A stretch of DNA of 36,756 bases, taken from contig JAEYQM010000027.1 in NCBI GenBank assembly GCA_023410025.1, forward strand, positions 1-36,756, given 5' to 3'. The DNA is from Bacillota bacterium. Its GTDB lineage: Bacteria; Bacillota_I; Bacilli_A; ML615J-28; CAG-698. Shown piece after piece: positions 6,875 to 16,042 of the stretch; the first letter of the stretch is position 1, and each line of letters begins with the position of its first letter. The notes beneath the pieces were generated by a model. It was not told the origin of the DNA, ran no database searches, and saw nothing but the letters and a program-made list of their open reading frames with translations. A program made the translations under genes and the position numbers.

Positions 6875-7794
6875 AATCCTAACGCAATATTATCTAGGTC
6901 TTTAAAACAATGACTTAGTCCTGATTTAGAAATGTTTTTACCAATTAAGTCTTCACTAATTTCACTTAATTCACTAAGTGATGAATCAGGATTTTCTTTT
7001 CTTAAATAGATTGCATCCTGTAATCTTTGTGATAGTGTAGTTATGTCCATTTTACTTTCAATTAGTTCAATTGTTTCAAGTTGTCTTGAAGCAGTTTTTA
7101 ATATGCGGTCAGTATTAGCAACATCGCAATTCATCACTCGGTTAACCACATTGTTTAAATCTCTTTTAATTCTTTCATTTTCAAAATAAAATAAAAGACT
7201 TGTCGCTCCAATAAATTTTAGAAAATCACCAATATGCTCTGACTTCTTTAAATATACAACTAGACCTTTTCTTCTTTCAATCATTTTTGGAGCAATACCA
7301 AAATCAGAAAGAGTATTCATTATATACTGACATTCACTATCCTCATTACATACAATTTCCAAATGATAGTGTGACTTATTAGGATCATTAATTGATCCAC
7401 GAGCTAAAAACATACCTCTTAAAACTGATGATTTTTGATTATCATAAATTGGCGATATATCTTCTTTAAAGTTAAAATTCTCATCTAGGATATCAAGTTC
7501 AGTTAATATTTCTTTAGCTTTCCCCTTAACAGTAATATAATATAATTTTTTATAATCTAATTTGTTTTGTTCCTTCGTTAATATTTCAACATCTGCCCCA
7601 AATATTTTCTTTAAAAGGGTAACAATGCGCCTTGCTATGGTAATATTATTAGTTACATATTCTAAGTCAAGCAAACGATTTGATAACACTAAATTAGACT
7701 TTAATTTAGAAATTCCATAAAGTTCTGCTTTATAACCTTCTAAACTAGTCTCAACGGTTGTTATCTCTTTTTTTACTTCTTGCGAGAATGACAT
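6865..7794 (-). CDS. whiA: WhiA-family DNA-binding protein
   Basis: The 310-residue protein starts MSFSQEVKKEI, the usual WhiA N-terminus, so ATG 7792-7794 is preferred over a TTG seven codons upstream. The first two thirds are the LAGLIDADG-homing-endonuclease-like fold (SVLRGMFLARGSINDPNKSHYHLEI near 126-150). The C-terminal part is the WhiA helix-turn-helix (LSQRLQDAIYLRKENPDSSL, then the SGLSHCFK end). In Streptomyces WhiA controls sporulation-linked division; in Bacillus it affects division and chromosome segregation. It follows trxB with a 4-base gap and a weak ribosome site (AAAAGA). The usual partners rapZ and yvcK are not next to it here. Confidence 0.95.
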   Translation of the reverse strand: MSFSQEVKKEITTVETSLEGYKAELYGISKLKSNLVLSNRLLDLEYVTNNITIARRIVTLLKKIFGADVEILTKEQNKLDYKKLYYITVKGKAKEILTELDILDENFNFKEDISPIYDNQKSSVLRGMFLARGSINDPNKSHYHLEIVCNEDSECQYIMNTLSDFGIAPKMIERRKGLVVYLKKSEHIGDFLKFIGATSLLFYFENERIKRDLNNVVNRVMNCDVANTDRILKTASRQLETIELIESKMDITTLSQRLQDAIYLRKENPDSSLSELSEISEDLIGKNISKSGLSHCFKDLDNIALGLKK

Positions 7795-7798
7795 ATTA

Positions 7799-8683
7799 TT
7801 ATCTTTTCTTGGCAATGCTTAATGCGGCAATTGCACCATCATTAACAGCAGTAACAATTTGTCTAACATTTTTTCTAACAATATCACCGGCAGCAAATAT
7901 TCCTGGAATACTTGTTTCAAAATTTTCATCAACTATTATATAACCATTTTCATCAGTTATATTAAACTTCCTTACAATTTCAGAATTTGGTAAATAACCA
8001 ATATATTCAAAGACACCTTCAACATCAATTATTTTTCCACTCTTTAATAAAACGGACTTTAAGAATTGATCACCTTGAAATTCTTCAACCTCATCATTTA
8101 AAATAAACTTAATATTTGGAGTTGCTTTTACTTGATCAAGGATATATTTTTCTCCACGAAATTCATTACGACGGTGAATTATATATACAACATTTGTAAT
8201 TCTTGAAAGATATAAACTTTCTTCCAAGGCTGATGTTCCGCCACCTAAAACAGCAACATCTTTACCTTTATAGAAATTACCATCACATATAGCACACCAT
8301 GAAATACCTCTACCTGCATATTTTGTCTCACTTGGAATACCAAGTTTTCTATTTTTCATACCGGTTGCAACAATAATGTTTTTACCTTTAATCTCACTTT
8401 CAGATAATTTAACAATAAATCCGAAATCAGTTTGAATAATATCCATTGCTCTATCGCCAATATGTTCAGCACCTAAATTAATAGCTTGCATATACATGTT
8501 AGTTGCAAGAGCAAACCCTTCAATTGACTCATGACCTGGATAATTATCAATCTTGTAAGTATTACCCATTTGTCCACCAGGAGCAGATTCTTCAATTAGT
8601 GCAACTTTTAAATTGCTTCGTAATAAATATATTGCTGCAGTTAACCCTGCAGGTCCTGCACCAATTATTATAGCATCATACAT
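7799..8683 (-). CDS. trxB: Thioredoxin reductase
   Basis: FAD enzyme that reduces thioredoxin with NADPH. FAD motif GAGPAG is at 8-13, the redox-active pair Cys130 and Cys133 is in SWCAICDG, the second dinucleotide motif GGGTSALEE is at 147-155, and HRR (170-172) binds the NADPH phosphate. The C-terminal AAGDI segment contacts FAD. At 294 residues it is a little shorter than the usual 305-320. AAAGGAG precedes the ATG. It lies 2 bases after ppaX, in the hprK-lgt-ppaX-trxB-whiA series. Confidence 0.95.
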   Translation of the reverse strand: MYDAIIIGAGPAGLTAAIYLLRSNLKVALIEESAPGGQMGNTYKIDNYPGHESIEGFALATNMYMQAINLGAEHIGDRAMDIIQTDFGFIVKLSESEIKGKNIIVATGMKNRKLGIPSETKYAGRGISWCAICDGNFYKGKDVAVLGGGTSALEESLYLSRITNVVYIIHRRNEFRGEKYILDQVKATPNIKFILNDEVEEFQGDQFLKSVLLKSGKIIDVEGVFEYIGYLPNSEIVRKFNITDENGYIIVDENFETSIPGIFAAGDIVRKNVRQIVTAVNDGAIAALSIAKKR

Positions 8684-8685
8684 GT

Positions 8686-9318
8686 CTATAACTCCTTTAC
8701 AATTTCAATAAGTTCTTCAATATTATCAATGACATAATCTGCGCCAGCATTTTGTAACTGTTCTTTTGATGTAAGAGCCCATGTTACACCTACTGTGATA
8801 ATATTGGCATTTTTACCAGTTTCAATATCAAATATTGAATCACCAACTAAGATACATTTATCATTAAAATGTTCTTCAATTTTTCTTATTCCCTCTGGAT
8901 CTGGTTTTGGATTAGTAACACTATCATATCCAATTATATAATCAAAATATTTTGTAATACCGACAATCTCAAATCCATCTAATATAGCTGCCTTTAGTTT
9001 ATTAGATACAACAGCTAGTTTATATCCGTTTTTTCTAAAATGTTCTAAAGCATCAATTATTCCAGGAAATACCTTTAAATACTTATGCATATTTTTAATA
9101 GATATTTCTCGATATTTATCAACCAAAAAGTTAGTTCTTTCAATGTCGCCAACTATACTCATAAAAGTATCAGGAAGTGGCGGACCAAAAAATGATTTAA
9201 TTTGTTCTTCAGTATATTTATAATCAGGAATGTATTTTTCAAATACTTCAATATAAGTTGCCCTTATATGATCAAAAGTATCTAATACCGTTCCATCAAC
9301 GTCAAATGCAATAACCAT
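8686..9318 (-). CDS. ppaX: HAD-family phosphatase, probable pyrophosphatase PpaX
   Basis: The 210-residue HAD hydrolase has nucleophile motif DVDGT (Asp6, Asp8), motif II VSNK, motif III Lys in NPKPDPEG and motif IV GDSIFD. In Bacillus PpaX hydrolyses the pyrophosphate made when HprK dephosphorylates P-Ser-HPr by phosphorolysis. Here it lies directly after hprK and lgt, the same neighbourhood, which favours PpaX over phosphoglycolate phosphatase (Gph), a close relative. The ATG overlaps the lgt stop by one base (TAATG) and has GAGGAG upstream. Confidence 0.88.
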   Translation of the reverse strand: MVIAFDVDGTVLDTFDHIRATYIEVFEKYIPDYKYTEEQIKSFFGPPLPDTFMSIVGDIERTNFLVDKYREISIKNMHKYLKVFPGIIDALEHFRKNGYKLAVVSNKLKAAILDGFEIVGITKYFDYIIGYDSVTNPKPDPEGIRKIEEHFNDKCILVGDSIFDIETGKNANIITVGVTWALTSKEQLQNAGADYVIDNIEELIEIVKEL

Positions 9319-10214
9319 TAATTCTCCTCAGTAAATCCAATATATTCTTTAGGATATACTTTATAAATTCTACGTAAAATAAACCCACCTACACCAGCAA
9401 TAAATAGTAATATAGAAACGATTTGGGCTGTTCTTAAAGTTCCAGCATACATTGAATCTGTTCTCATACCTTCAATAAAGAAACGACCAAATGAATACCA
9501 TGCAAGGTAAAAGAACATTGCATCTCCAACCCAATACTTCTTAACAAATTTTCTCATTATAATTATGATTAAAAAGCCTAATATATTCCAAGCTGATTCA
9601 TATAAGAATGTAGGATGATAATATCCCGCTAAACTATGTGAAGAATCCCATGTTTTATTTATAAACATTTGATTTGTTATAAAATCCGGGAATCCCCATT
9701 TTTCAAACCATGCTCTTTGCATATCTAAATCTGGATATCCTGGAACTAATCCACCATGAGCTTCTTGATTAAAGAAATTACCCCAACGTCCAAATGATTG
9801 ACCAATAAAGAAGCCAGGGAATAATAATTCAGCAATTTTAAATGGATTTATATTTTTCTTCTTACAATAAAAATAAGCAAAAATTGATCCTGCAAATATT
9901 CCACCATGGATTGCTAGTCCACCGTCAGTAAATCTAGTAATTATGTGAAGTGGATTTTGAAATTGATCTAAATTAAATAATACATACCAAAGTCTTGCCC
10001 CTAGTACTCCTATTAATAAACCTATTAAAAAACCATCTAATAAATCATCTTTTTTAATATTAAATTTCTTTAAATTTAAAGTTGCTAATAAATATGCAAG
10101 TACTGCACCTGTTACGATTAGTAAACCGTACCATTTAATACCAATACTATCAGAAAACCTAATGACATAATCATTAAGAGGTTCTATACCGTAGTGATTA
10201 TATAAAAACATCAT
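9318..10214 (-). CDS. lgt: Prolipoprotein diacylglyceryl transferase
   Basis: Membrane enzyme that moves diacylglycerol from phosphatidylglycerol onto the lipobox Cys of prelipoproteins, such as PotD and the two other lipoproteins in this window. The 298-residue protein has about seven hydrophobic segments, the LAIHGGIFAG motif with its essential His, and the Lgt signature GQSFGRWGNFFNQEAHGG. Adjacent ATG codons at 10214 and 10211 both overlap the hprK stop TGA; the GAGGGG ribosome site lies within the hprK end. Second gene of the hprK-lgt-ppaX series. Confidence 0.96.
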   Translation of the reverse strand: MMFLYNHYGIEPLNDYVIRFSDSIGIKWYGLLIVTGAVLAYLLATLNLKKFNIKKDDLLDGFLIGLLIGVLGARLWYVLFNLDQFQNPLHIITRFTDGGLAIHGGIFAGSIFAYFYCKKKNINPFKIAELLFPGFFIGQSFGRWGNFFNQEAHGGLVPGYPDLDMQRAWFEKWGFPDFITNQMFINKTWDSSHSLAGYYHPTFLYESAWNILGFLIIIIMRKFVKKYWVGDAMFFYLAWYSFGRFFIEGMRTDSMYAGTLRTAQIVSILLFIAGVGGFILRRIYKVYPKEYIGFTEEN

Positions 10215-11149
10215 TTTTTCCCCTCTCCTCTAACTGCTCTATTTAATTTTTCAACGAACTCTTGGGCTACATTTCTACCAAAACTTTTTAAACGCCAGTT
10301 CATAGCTGCAACCTCAATTAAAGTAGCAATATTTCTACCTGGTTGTACTGGAATTGTAACCTTAGGAATTAATGTATCAAAAATCTTTTCAGTTTCTTCT
10401 TCTAATCCTAAACGGTTATACATTTCTGATTGTTCCCATTTCACAAGTTCAACGATTAACATAACTTTTTTCTTTTTTCTAAAAGCATTAACACCAAATA
10501 AATCAACAACATCAATTAAACCAATTCCACGGACTTCCATTAATCTTTCAGTCATTTTTGGTGTTTGACCAAATACAGTTCCAATTTCTAATTGGTAAAC
10601 ATCTACACGATCATCACTAACTAGTGTATGTCCGCGATATAATAATTCTAAAGCAGATTCACTCTTACCTACAAAACTCTTTCCTTGAATTAAGACCCCA
10701 ACACCATTAACATCCATTAAAACTCCATGAATACTTTTACGAATTGCAGCCGCTTCAGTTAAAAATGTAGATAATTCTCCAGTTAAAGCAGTTGTTGTTA
10801 ATTGTGATTTTAATACAGGAATTTTATATTTTTTAGACATTTCTATAAATACTTCAGGAATATTTAATACATGTTTAGTAAATACAAATGCTGGAGGATT
10901 ACCCTCAAATAACTTAACAAGTCTATCCAATTGTTCTTCTTCGGATAACATTGTATATAAATTAAATTCTTTACTTCCAATTACTTGAATACGATCATGT
11001 TCATAAAAAGTAAAATAATCAGCATAAATTTCAACACCAGGACGAGAAAGTACTGATTTAGTTATATCCCTATCTAAATACTCTTCTCCACTAATAATTT
11101 CCATTTTTAATTCTTCAACACAATCTCTTACAGTTACTCTTTCAGCCAT
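10211..11149 (-). CDS. hprK: HPr kinase/phosphorylase
   Basis: Bifunctional enzyme that phosphorylates Ser46 of HPr and removes the phosphate by phosphorolysis, controlling carbon catabolite repression. The 312-residue protein has the N-terminal regulatory domain, then SIHGVLMDVNGVGVLI, the P-loop at 156-163, VSDD (Asp179/180), and the HprK signature EVRGIGLIDVVDLFG. The P-loop reads GKSFVGKS where the family usually has GDSGVGKS: two changed positions, one Gly to Phe, although the general GxxxxGKS pattern holds. AGGAGGT precedes the ATG. The partner pyrophosphatase gene ppaX is two genes downstream. Confidence 0.94.
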   Translation of the reverse strand: MAERVTVRDCVEELKMEIISGEEYLDRDITKSVLSRPGVEIYADYFTFYEHDRIQVIGSKEFNLYTMLSEEEQLDRLVKLFEGNPPAFVFTKHVLNIPEVFIEMSKKYKIPVLKSQLTTTALTGELSTFLTEAAAIRKSIHGVLMDVNGVGVLIQGKSFVGKSESALELLYRGHTLVSDDRVDVYQLEIGTVFGQTPKMTERLMEVRGIGLIDVVDLFGVNAFRKKKKVMLIVELVKWEQSEMYNRLGLEEETEKIFDTLIPKVTIPVQPGRNIATLIEVAAMNWRLKSFGRNVAQEFVEKLNRAVRGEGKK

Positions 11150-11153
11150 TTTG

Positions 11154-11669
11154 TTACCTCCTAAAATTATTGATTGAATTTCTTATAAAGACTCTTAGTA
11201 TCATTAAACAAATAAATAATATAAATAAATTGATATTTGATGTGATTGCAACAAATTCAGTAAATACTACAACAATAAACATTGATAACAATGGTGGAAC
11301 AAGATTGATTAAACCAAATGATTTTATAATAAGACTTGGATAGACAAAATTAATAATGTTTCTTAATACAATATCAATTAAAGAAAAAATAATTGCAAAA
11401 TATAGTAAATCTGATAATGATGAATATTTTGCCCATTTAAAATAGCCACTAATCGCCATAACTAGAACTATATTTAGCAACAATGTAATTATAGCTTCAG
11501 TAGCAATATATTTAAATGTTGGTTCAGGTAATCTTACCTTAATAACCCTAATACTTTTTTTATCAACACCTAATTGTTCTTCGGCATCCCTAATTATTTT
11601 TTCAATTTCTTCTTTGGCCTTTTTCACTTCTTCTTCTCTATTTTTCTTTTCTTTTTTGTTATTATCCAT
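11154..11669 (-). CDS. Four-helix membrane protein with charged N-terminal helix
   Basis: The 171-residue protein starts with a highly charged Lys/Glu stretch (residues 1-45), probably helical and cytoplasmic, followed by about four membrane helices (roughly 55-77, 84-107, 118-139, 143-164). The length and helix number resemble the YvlD/phage-holin superfamily IV proteins that precede hprK in Bacillus, but I cannot confirm homology by eye. The ATG has AGGGG upstream and its first 46 bases overlap the end of the VanZ-like gene, indicating coupling. Four bases separate it from hprK. Confidence 0.78.
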   Translation of the reverse strand: MDNNKKEKKNREEEVKKAKEEIEKIIRDAEEQLGVDKKSIRVIKVRLPEPTFKYIATEAIITLLLNIVLVMAISGYFKWAKYSSLSDLLYFAIIFSLIDIVLRNIINFVYPSLIIKSFGLINLVPPLLSMFIVVVFTEFVAITSNINLFILFICLMILRVFIRNSINNFRR

Positions 11670-12145
11670 AAATAGACCCCTAAACTTCCTATAAAATATC
11701 CGAGTAAATTTAGAAATATATCAACAACGTCAAACATACCTCTACCCGTATAATATTGTAATGCTTCTAAAGTTACAATGATTAGAAGCCCTAATAATAT
11801 ATTTCGAAAATAATACCCTAATAAAATAAATATAATAATATTACCAACGATATTCACAAATATTGTTTTATTAGTTCCAATATGTTTTATCCAATCCAAT
11901 AGATAAAAATCAAAATTAACACCATTTTGAGCTTTCCTATAAAATAGTAAAAATAATAGCCATATTATATAAGTTATAATTTGCATCAATCTATTTTTTA
12001 TATACACACAATACATAAAAACAAAAAATAGTAAAATTAACACTATAAATATGGCATCATAAAACACGTCAAATGAATAAACAACTTGCTTTATCATAAG
12101 CAAATAAATAACTAATAATAATATATAAATAACGATTTTTTTCAT
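11624..12145 (-). CDS. VanZ-like membrane protein
   Basis: A 173-residue protein with about five hydrophobic segments. The C-terminal half has the VanZ pattern: NIVGNIIIFILLGY and EALQYYTGRGMFDVVDIFLN with the conserved Glu/Gln, GR and D..D..N residues, then a last helix and a Lys-rich tail. VanZ was first known for low-level teicoplanin resistance, but most family members have no known role. It is the first gene of the hprK series. The start codon is only 11 bases after a TATAAT box and no ribosome site precedes it, so the message may be nearly leaderless. Confidence 0.82.
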   Translation of the reverse strand: MKKIVIYILLLVIYLLMIKQVVYSFDVFYDAIFIVLILLFFVFMYCVYIKNRLMQIITYIIWLLFLLFYRKAQNGVNFDFYLLDWIKHIGTNKTIFVNIVGNIIIFILLGYYFRNILLGLLIIVTLEALQYYTGRGMFDVVDIFLNLLGYFIGSLGVYLWIITKKKRKIEKKK

Positions 12146-12156
12146 ACGTTATTATT

Positions 12157-12165
12157 ATTATACCA
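12157..12165 (-). promoter_or_regulatory. Extended -10 promoter of the vanZ-like/hprK series
   Basis: TGG TATAAT on the minus strand is an extended -10 element; the -10 proper is 12157-12162. I see no good -35. The predicted start of transcription is about 4-5 bases before the ATG of the VanZ-like gene. Confidence 0.5.
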
Positions 12166-12296
12166 TAAAAGGAAAATATTTCATACTATTTTGAATTCAT
12201 TTTAAAAAGAATAAAGCACTATTTTTTTAGCTATTATTTTCTTACTTTTTTAAATTATTTAATAAAGTAAAGATTATATTTTATTATCAAATTAAT

Positions 12297-12331
12297 ATAA
12301 AAAATGCAACTTTCTAAGCGAAATTTTGCAT
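12297..12331 (-). terminator. Terminator of the lipoprotein gene
   Basis: An imperfect hairpin has ATGCAA/TTGCAT as outer stem and a partly paired inner stem, followed on the minus strand by TTTTTT. It lies just after the stop codon of the lipoprotein at 12347. The remaining 12166-12296 is AT-rich with no gene that I can see. Confidence 0.65.
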
Positions 12332-12346
12332 TATTATTTAATTTTT

Positions 12347-13099
12347 TTAGTATACCCAATTATTACTTATCTTAAAATCAATTAATTCATTTTTATAATT
12401 ATAAACATCTGTTGGAATTAAGAAACTAATTTCTTTAAGCTCTTCGTTCTCTATCTTTGCAAGAAAAATATAATAAATATTCTTTCCTTCTTCTACCATT
12501 ATGTTTCCATATCCTATAAACTTTCCATTTAAATCATCAGTTAGGAAATTAATAAAAATATCATAATAATCAACTTCATAAGCAACCTCAGAAATTATTT
12601 TGTTTTTTATTTCTTTTGATAATTTAGGATAATCTTGTTTATAATTAGATATTTGTTTTTTTATGCATTTATTTAAACTAATTTCTTTATTCCAATCATT
12701 TTGTAATTTTAAGTTTTCTACCTCTTCAGTTGTAAACCCTTCTAATTCTAAAGCGTATTTTTTTTGTTTCTTTATAATATAATTTAGATCCTCATAATAA
12801 TATACATTTTCACTTTCAGTCTTTTGTGATATTATTAATGATGAAAAAGAAATTTCTGCTCCAGCGTAATATTTTTCATAATAAGTGAATAATGTTCTTC
12901 CATATTCATCTTTATCTATTATTTTGATTTCTGAACTAACCGCTCTATCTGCACCATATGAATGACCATTATTCCATAATATGCTATTTACAGCAACAGT
13001 ATATAAATCAACATAATTACCCTTATATTTATAAAAATCACATCCACTAACAATAAAAACTATAAATAATAAACTAACTACTAAAATTATTTTTTTCAT
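12347..13099 (-). CDS. Lipoprotein of unknown function
   Basis: I do not recognise this 250-residue protein. It has a lipoprotein signal peptide ending in VSGC (Cys20). The mature part is rich in Tyr, Asn, Lys and Glu, with no repeat and no catalytic motif that I can identify. Lgt in the same window would lipidate it. It is transcribed alone: strong promoter at 13128-13157, terminator right after the stop. GGGTG before the ATG is the likely ribosome site. Confidence 0.8.
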   Translation of the reverse strand: MKKIILVVSLLFIVFIVSGCDFYKYKGNYVDLYTVAVNSILWNNGHSYGADRAVSSEIKIIDKDEYGRTLFTYYEKYYAGAEISFSSLIISQKTESENVYYYEDLNYIIKKQKKYALELEGFTTEEVENLKLQNDWNKEISLNKCIKKQISNYKQDYPKLSKEIKNKIISEVAYEVDYYDIFINFLTDDLNGKFIGYGNIMVEEGKNIYYIFLAKIENEELKEISFLIPTDVYNYKNELIDFKISNNWVY

Positions 13100-13127
13100 A
13101 AATTTACACCCAATATTTACTGTTTTA

Positions 13128-13157
13128 ATTATAACATGTATATATTTAACAAGTCAA
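13128..13157 (-). promoter_or_regulatory. Promoter of the orphan lipoprotein gene
   Basis: Minus strand: -35 TTGACT (13152-13157), 18-base spacer, -10 TATAAT (13128-13133) with TGT directly before it (extended -10). The ATG is about 28 bases downstream. This is one of the best promoter matches in the window. Confidence 0.8.
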
Positions 13158-13182
13158 TTAATTAATATTCCATACATAAATA

Positions 13183-13214
13183 AATAAGAAGTCAATGTAA
13201 ATTGACTCCTTATT
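13183..13214 (-). terminator. Hairpin after uvrA
   Basis: A 13-pair stem (13183-13195 with 13202-13214, one G-U pair) and a 6-base loop lie shortly after the uvrA stop. The following minus-strand run is TTATTTATTTA, a weak but plausible T-rich tail. Confidence 0.65.
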
Positions 13215-13225
13215 TTATATAATAC

Positions 13226-16042
13226 TTATTCTATTACTCTTTTTAAATATTTTCCCGTATAGGAATTTTCATCTTTTATGATGTCTTCAACTGTTCCAGT
13301 AAATACAACATTACCACCACGGAATCCACCTTCAGGCCCTAAATCAATAATGTGGTCAGCTTGTTTTATAACATCAAGATTATGTTCAATAATTAATACA
13401 GTTGCACCTTGATCTACTAAGAAGTTAATTACTTCAAGTAAACGTCTAATATCTTCACTATGTAAACCTGTTGTTGGTTCATCTAAAACATATATAGTTT
13501 GTGGAGTAATTTTCTTATATAATTCACTAGCAAGTTTAACCCTTTGGGCTTCACCACCAGATAGTGTAGTTGAATTTTGTCCTAGTTTAATATATCCTAA
13601 CCCTACATCACGAAGTGTTTCCATTTTTGGAGTAATTGTTGGGATATTTGCAAAAAAAGTACAAGCATCCTCAACTGTCATTTCTAACACATCATAAATT
13701 GATTTACCTTTATATTTAACTTCTAAAGTTTCCGAGTTATATCTAGTTCCTCCACAGTCTTCACAAGGAACATAAACATCTGGTAAGAAATGCATTTCAA
13801 TTTTAATTAAACCATCTCCACAACATTTCTCACATCTTCCACCTTTAACGTTAAATGAAAAACGTCCACGATTATATCCTCGTATTTTTGCTTCTTGAGT
13901 TTCCGCAAACAAATCTCTAATAGCATCAAAAACTGCTGTATAGGTTGCTGGATTACTTCTTGGAGTTCTACCGATAGGTGATTGATCTATTTCAATTATT
14001 CTATCAATATTTTCTAATCCTAAAACTTCTTCACATTTACCCGGAACAACTTTAGAACGGTATAATTTTCTTTGAAGACTTTTTACCAATATTTCATTGA
14101 CTAATGTAGATTTACCACTACCACTAACACCAGTTACTAATACTAATTTACCTAATGGTATTTCAACATCTATATTTTTTAAGTTGTTTTCAGAAGCTTT
14201 TTTAATGATTATTGATTTACCATTACCTTCTCTTCTTACTTTAGGAACTGAAATTTGCAATTTTTTTGATAAGTATTTTCCAGTAATACTATTTTCATTA
14301 TTCATAACTTCTTCTGGAGTTCCACAAGCAACGACATATCCTCCATGAACACCAGCACCAGGACCAATGTCAACAAGATAATCAGATTGACGCATAATAT
14401 CTTCATCATGTTCAACAACCACTAAGGTATTACCTAAATCTCGCATGCTTTTTAAAGCATTAATTAATCTATCATTATCTCTTTGATGTAATCCAATTGA
14501 AGGTTCATCTAGTACATATAGTACACCTGATAATCTTGAACCTATTTGCGTTGCTAATCGAATTCTTTGTGCTTCACCACCAGATAGGGTTCCTGCTGAA
14601 CGATTTAGAGTCAAATAATCAAGTCCAACTTCAATTAAGAAATTTAATCTCTGTTTAATTTCATTAAGTAATAATGTAGCAATTGATTTTTCACTTTCAG
14701 TAAGTGTAAGATTCTTTAAGTATTCATATGCATCACTAATAGATAATCTTGATAAATCATCAATATTTAATTTGCCAACATAAACACTTAAAGCAACTTC
14801 TGATAATTTCTTCCCCTTACATTTAGGGCATTCATAATCACTTAAATATGAATTATAATATTCTCTTGAAAAACTTGATGAAGTTTCTTTAAATCTTCTT
14901 TCAATTAGGCTAGCAATACCTTCAATATAATTATGCTTTCTAAAAGTATTAGAACTTCTCGTAGTTATCTCATAATTAATAGGTTCTTTTGAACCATTCA
15001 TAATTACTTCTTTTTGTAAGTCTGTTAATTGATAATATGGTTTATCTACATCGATATCATAATGTTTGGCAAGTATTAAGAATGTTTGCCATTCAATATT
15101 TTCAGTATCAACAATATTCTTCAAATATCTAATTGCGCCATCTCTAATAGATTTTTCGGGATTAGTAACAAGTAAATCATAATCAATTTTTTGAAGTACT
15201 CCTAGACCCTTACATTCATCACAAGCACCAAATGGTGAGTTAAATGAAAATAGACGAGGCTCAAGTTTAGGAATTGAAAAGTCACATATTGGACATGCAA
15301 GATGTTCACTATAAGTATGTTCATGACCGTTAACAATTACAATTACTCTACCTTCTGATATTTTTAATGCTGCTTCAACAGATGCAAATAAACGTGATCT
15401 TGAGTCTTTTTTTAGTTTAATTCTATCAACTACAACATCAATATCATGACGATTGTTTTTTTCAAGATTTATTTCTTCACTTAAATCATACATTTGTTTA
15501 TCTATACGAACACGTGTATATCCTTCTTTTTGAACTAGTTCCAATGTTTTTTCATGACGACCCTTTTGTCCACTTACAATTGGACTAAGGATTGTTACAT
15601 GAGAATCTTCATCGTGTTCAAAGATATTATTACAAATTTGATCAATTGTTTTTGATTCAATTAAAATATTATGAGTTGGACAATATGCCTTTCCAATTCG
15701 AGCATATAACAAACGAAGATAATCATGAATCTCCGTAATAGTACCCACCGTAGATCGTGGGTTTTTGTTTGTTGTTTTTTGATCTATGGCAATTGCTGGT
15801 GATAAACCCTCAATACTATCGACATCAGGCTTATTAGCATTACCTAAGAATTGACGGGCATATGCAGACAAACTTTCAACATATCTTCTTTGTCCTTCAG
15901 CATAAATTGTATCAAAAGCAAGTGATGTTTTACCACTACCTGAAAGTCCTGTCATAACAACAAGTTTATCCTTAGGAATTTTAAGATCAATATTTTTTAA
16001 ATTATTTTCTCTTGCCCCTTTTATTAATATATATTTTTGCAT
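13226..16042 (-). CDS. uvrA: Excinuclease ABC subunit A
   Basis: Damage-recognition ATPase of nucleotide excision repair. The 938-residue protein is full length. It has two ABC modules: Walker A GLSGSGKT (32-39) and GVSGSGKS in the second half, two LSGGEAQR signatures and two VLDEP Walker B motifs. The Cys pairs of its zinc modules are visible (CPICD...CDEC, CPKCKGKK and CEKCCGDG...CEDCGG). Its ATG overlaps the ligA stop by one base (TAATG). uvrB, which is often its neighbour, is not in this window. Confidence 0.97.
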   Translation of the reverse strand: MQKYILIKGARENNLKNIDLKIPKDKLVVMTGLSGSGKTSLAFDTIYAEGQRRYVESLSAYARQFLGNANKPDVDSIEGLSPAIAIDQKTTNKNPRSTVGTITEIHDYLRLLYARIGKAYCPTHNILIESKTIDQICNNIFEHDEDSHVTILSPIVSGQKGRHEKTLELVQKEGYTRVRIDKQMYDLSEEINLEKNNRHDIDVVVDRIKLKKDSRSRLFASVEAALKISEGRVIVIVNGHEHTYSEHLACPICDFSIPKLEPRLFSFNSPFGACDECKGLGVLQKIDYDLLVTNPEKSIRDGAIRYLKNIVDTENIEWQTFLILAKHYDIDVDKPYYQLTDLQKEVIMNGSKEPINYEITTRSSNTFRKHNYIEGIASLIERRFKETSSSFSREYYNSYLSDYECPKCKGKKLSEVALSVYVGKLNIDDLSRLSISDAYEYLKNLTLTESEKSIATLLLNEIKQRLNFLIEVGLDYLTLNRSAGTLSGGEAQRIRLATQIGSRLSGVLYVLDEPSIGLHQRDNDRLINALKSMRDLGNTLVVVEHDEDIMRQSDYLVDIGPGAGVHGGYVVACGTPEEVMNNENSITGKYLSKKLQISVPKVRREGNGKSIIIKKASENNLKNIDVEIPLGKLVLVTGVSGSGKSTLVNEILVKSLQRKLYRSKVVPGKCEEVLGLENIDRIIEIDQSPIGRTPRSNPATYTAVFDAIRDLFAETQEAKIRGYNRGRFSFNVKGGRCEKCCGDGLIKIEMHFLPDVYVPCEDCGGTRYNSETLEVKYKGKSIYDVLEMTVEDACTFFANIPTITPKMETLRDVGLGYIKLGQNSTTLSGGEAQRVKLASELYKKITPQTIYVLDEPTTGLHSEDIRRLLEVINFLVDQGATVLIIEHNLDVIKQADHIIDLGPEGGFRGGNVVFTGTVEDIIKDENSYTGKYLKRVIE

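Noticed and set aside
12166..12296. AT-rich gap checked for a small gene or riboswitch
   Set aside because: No open frame with a ribosome site and no recognisable RNA fold was seen.
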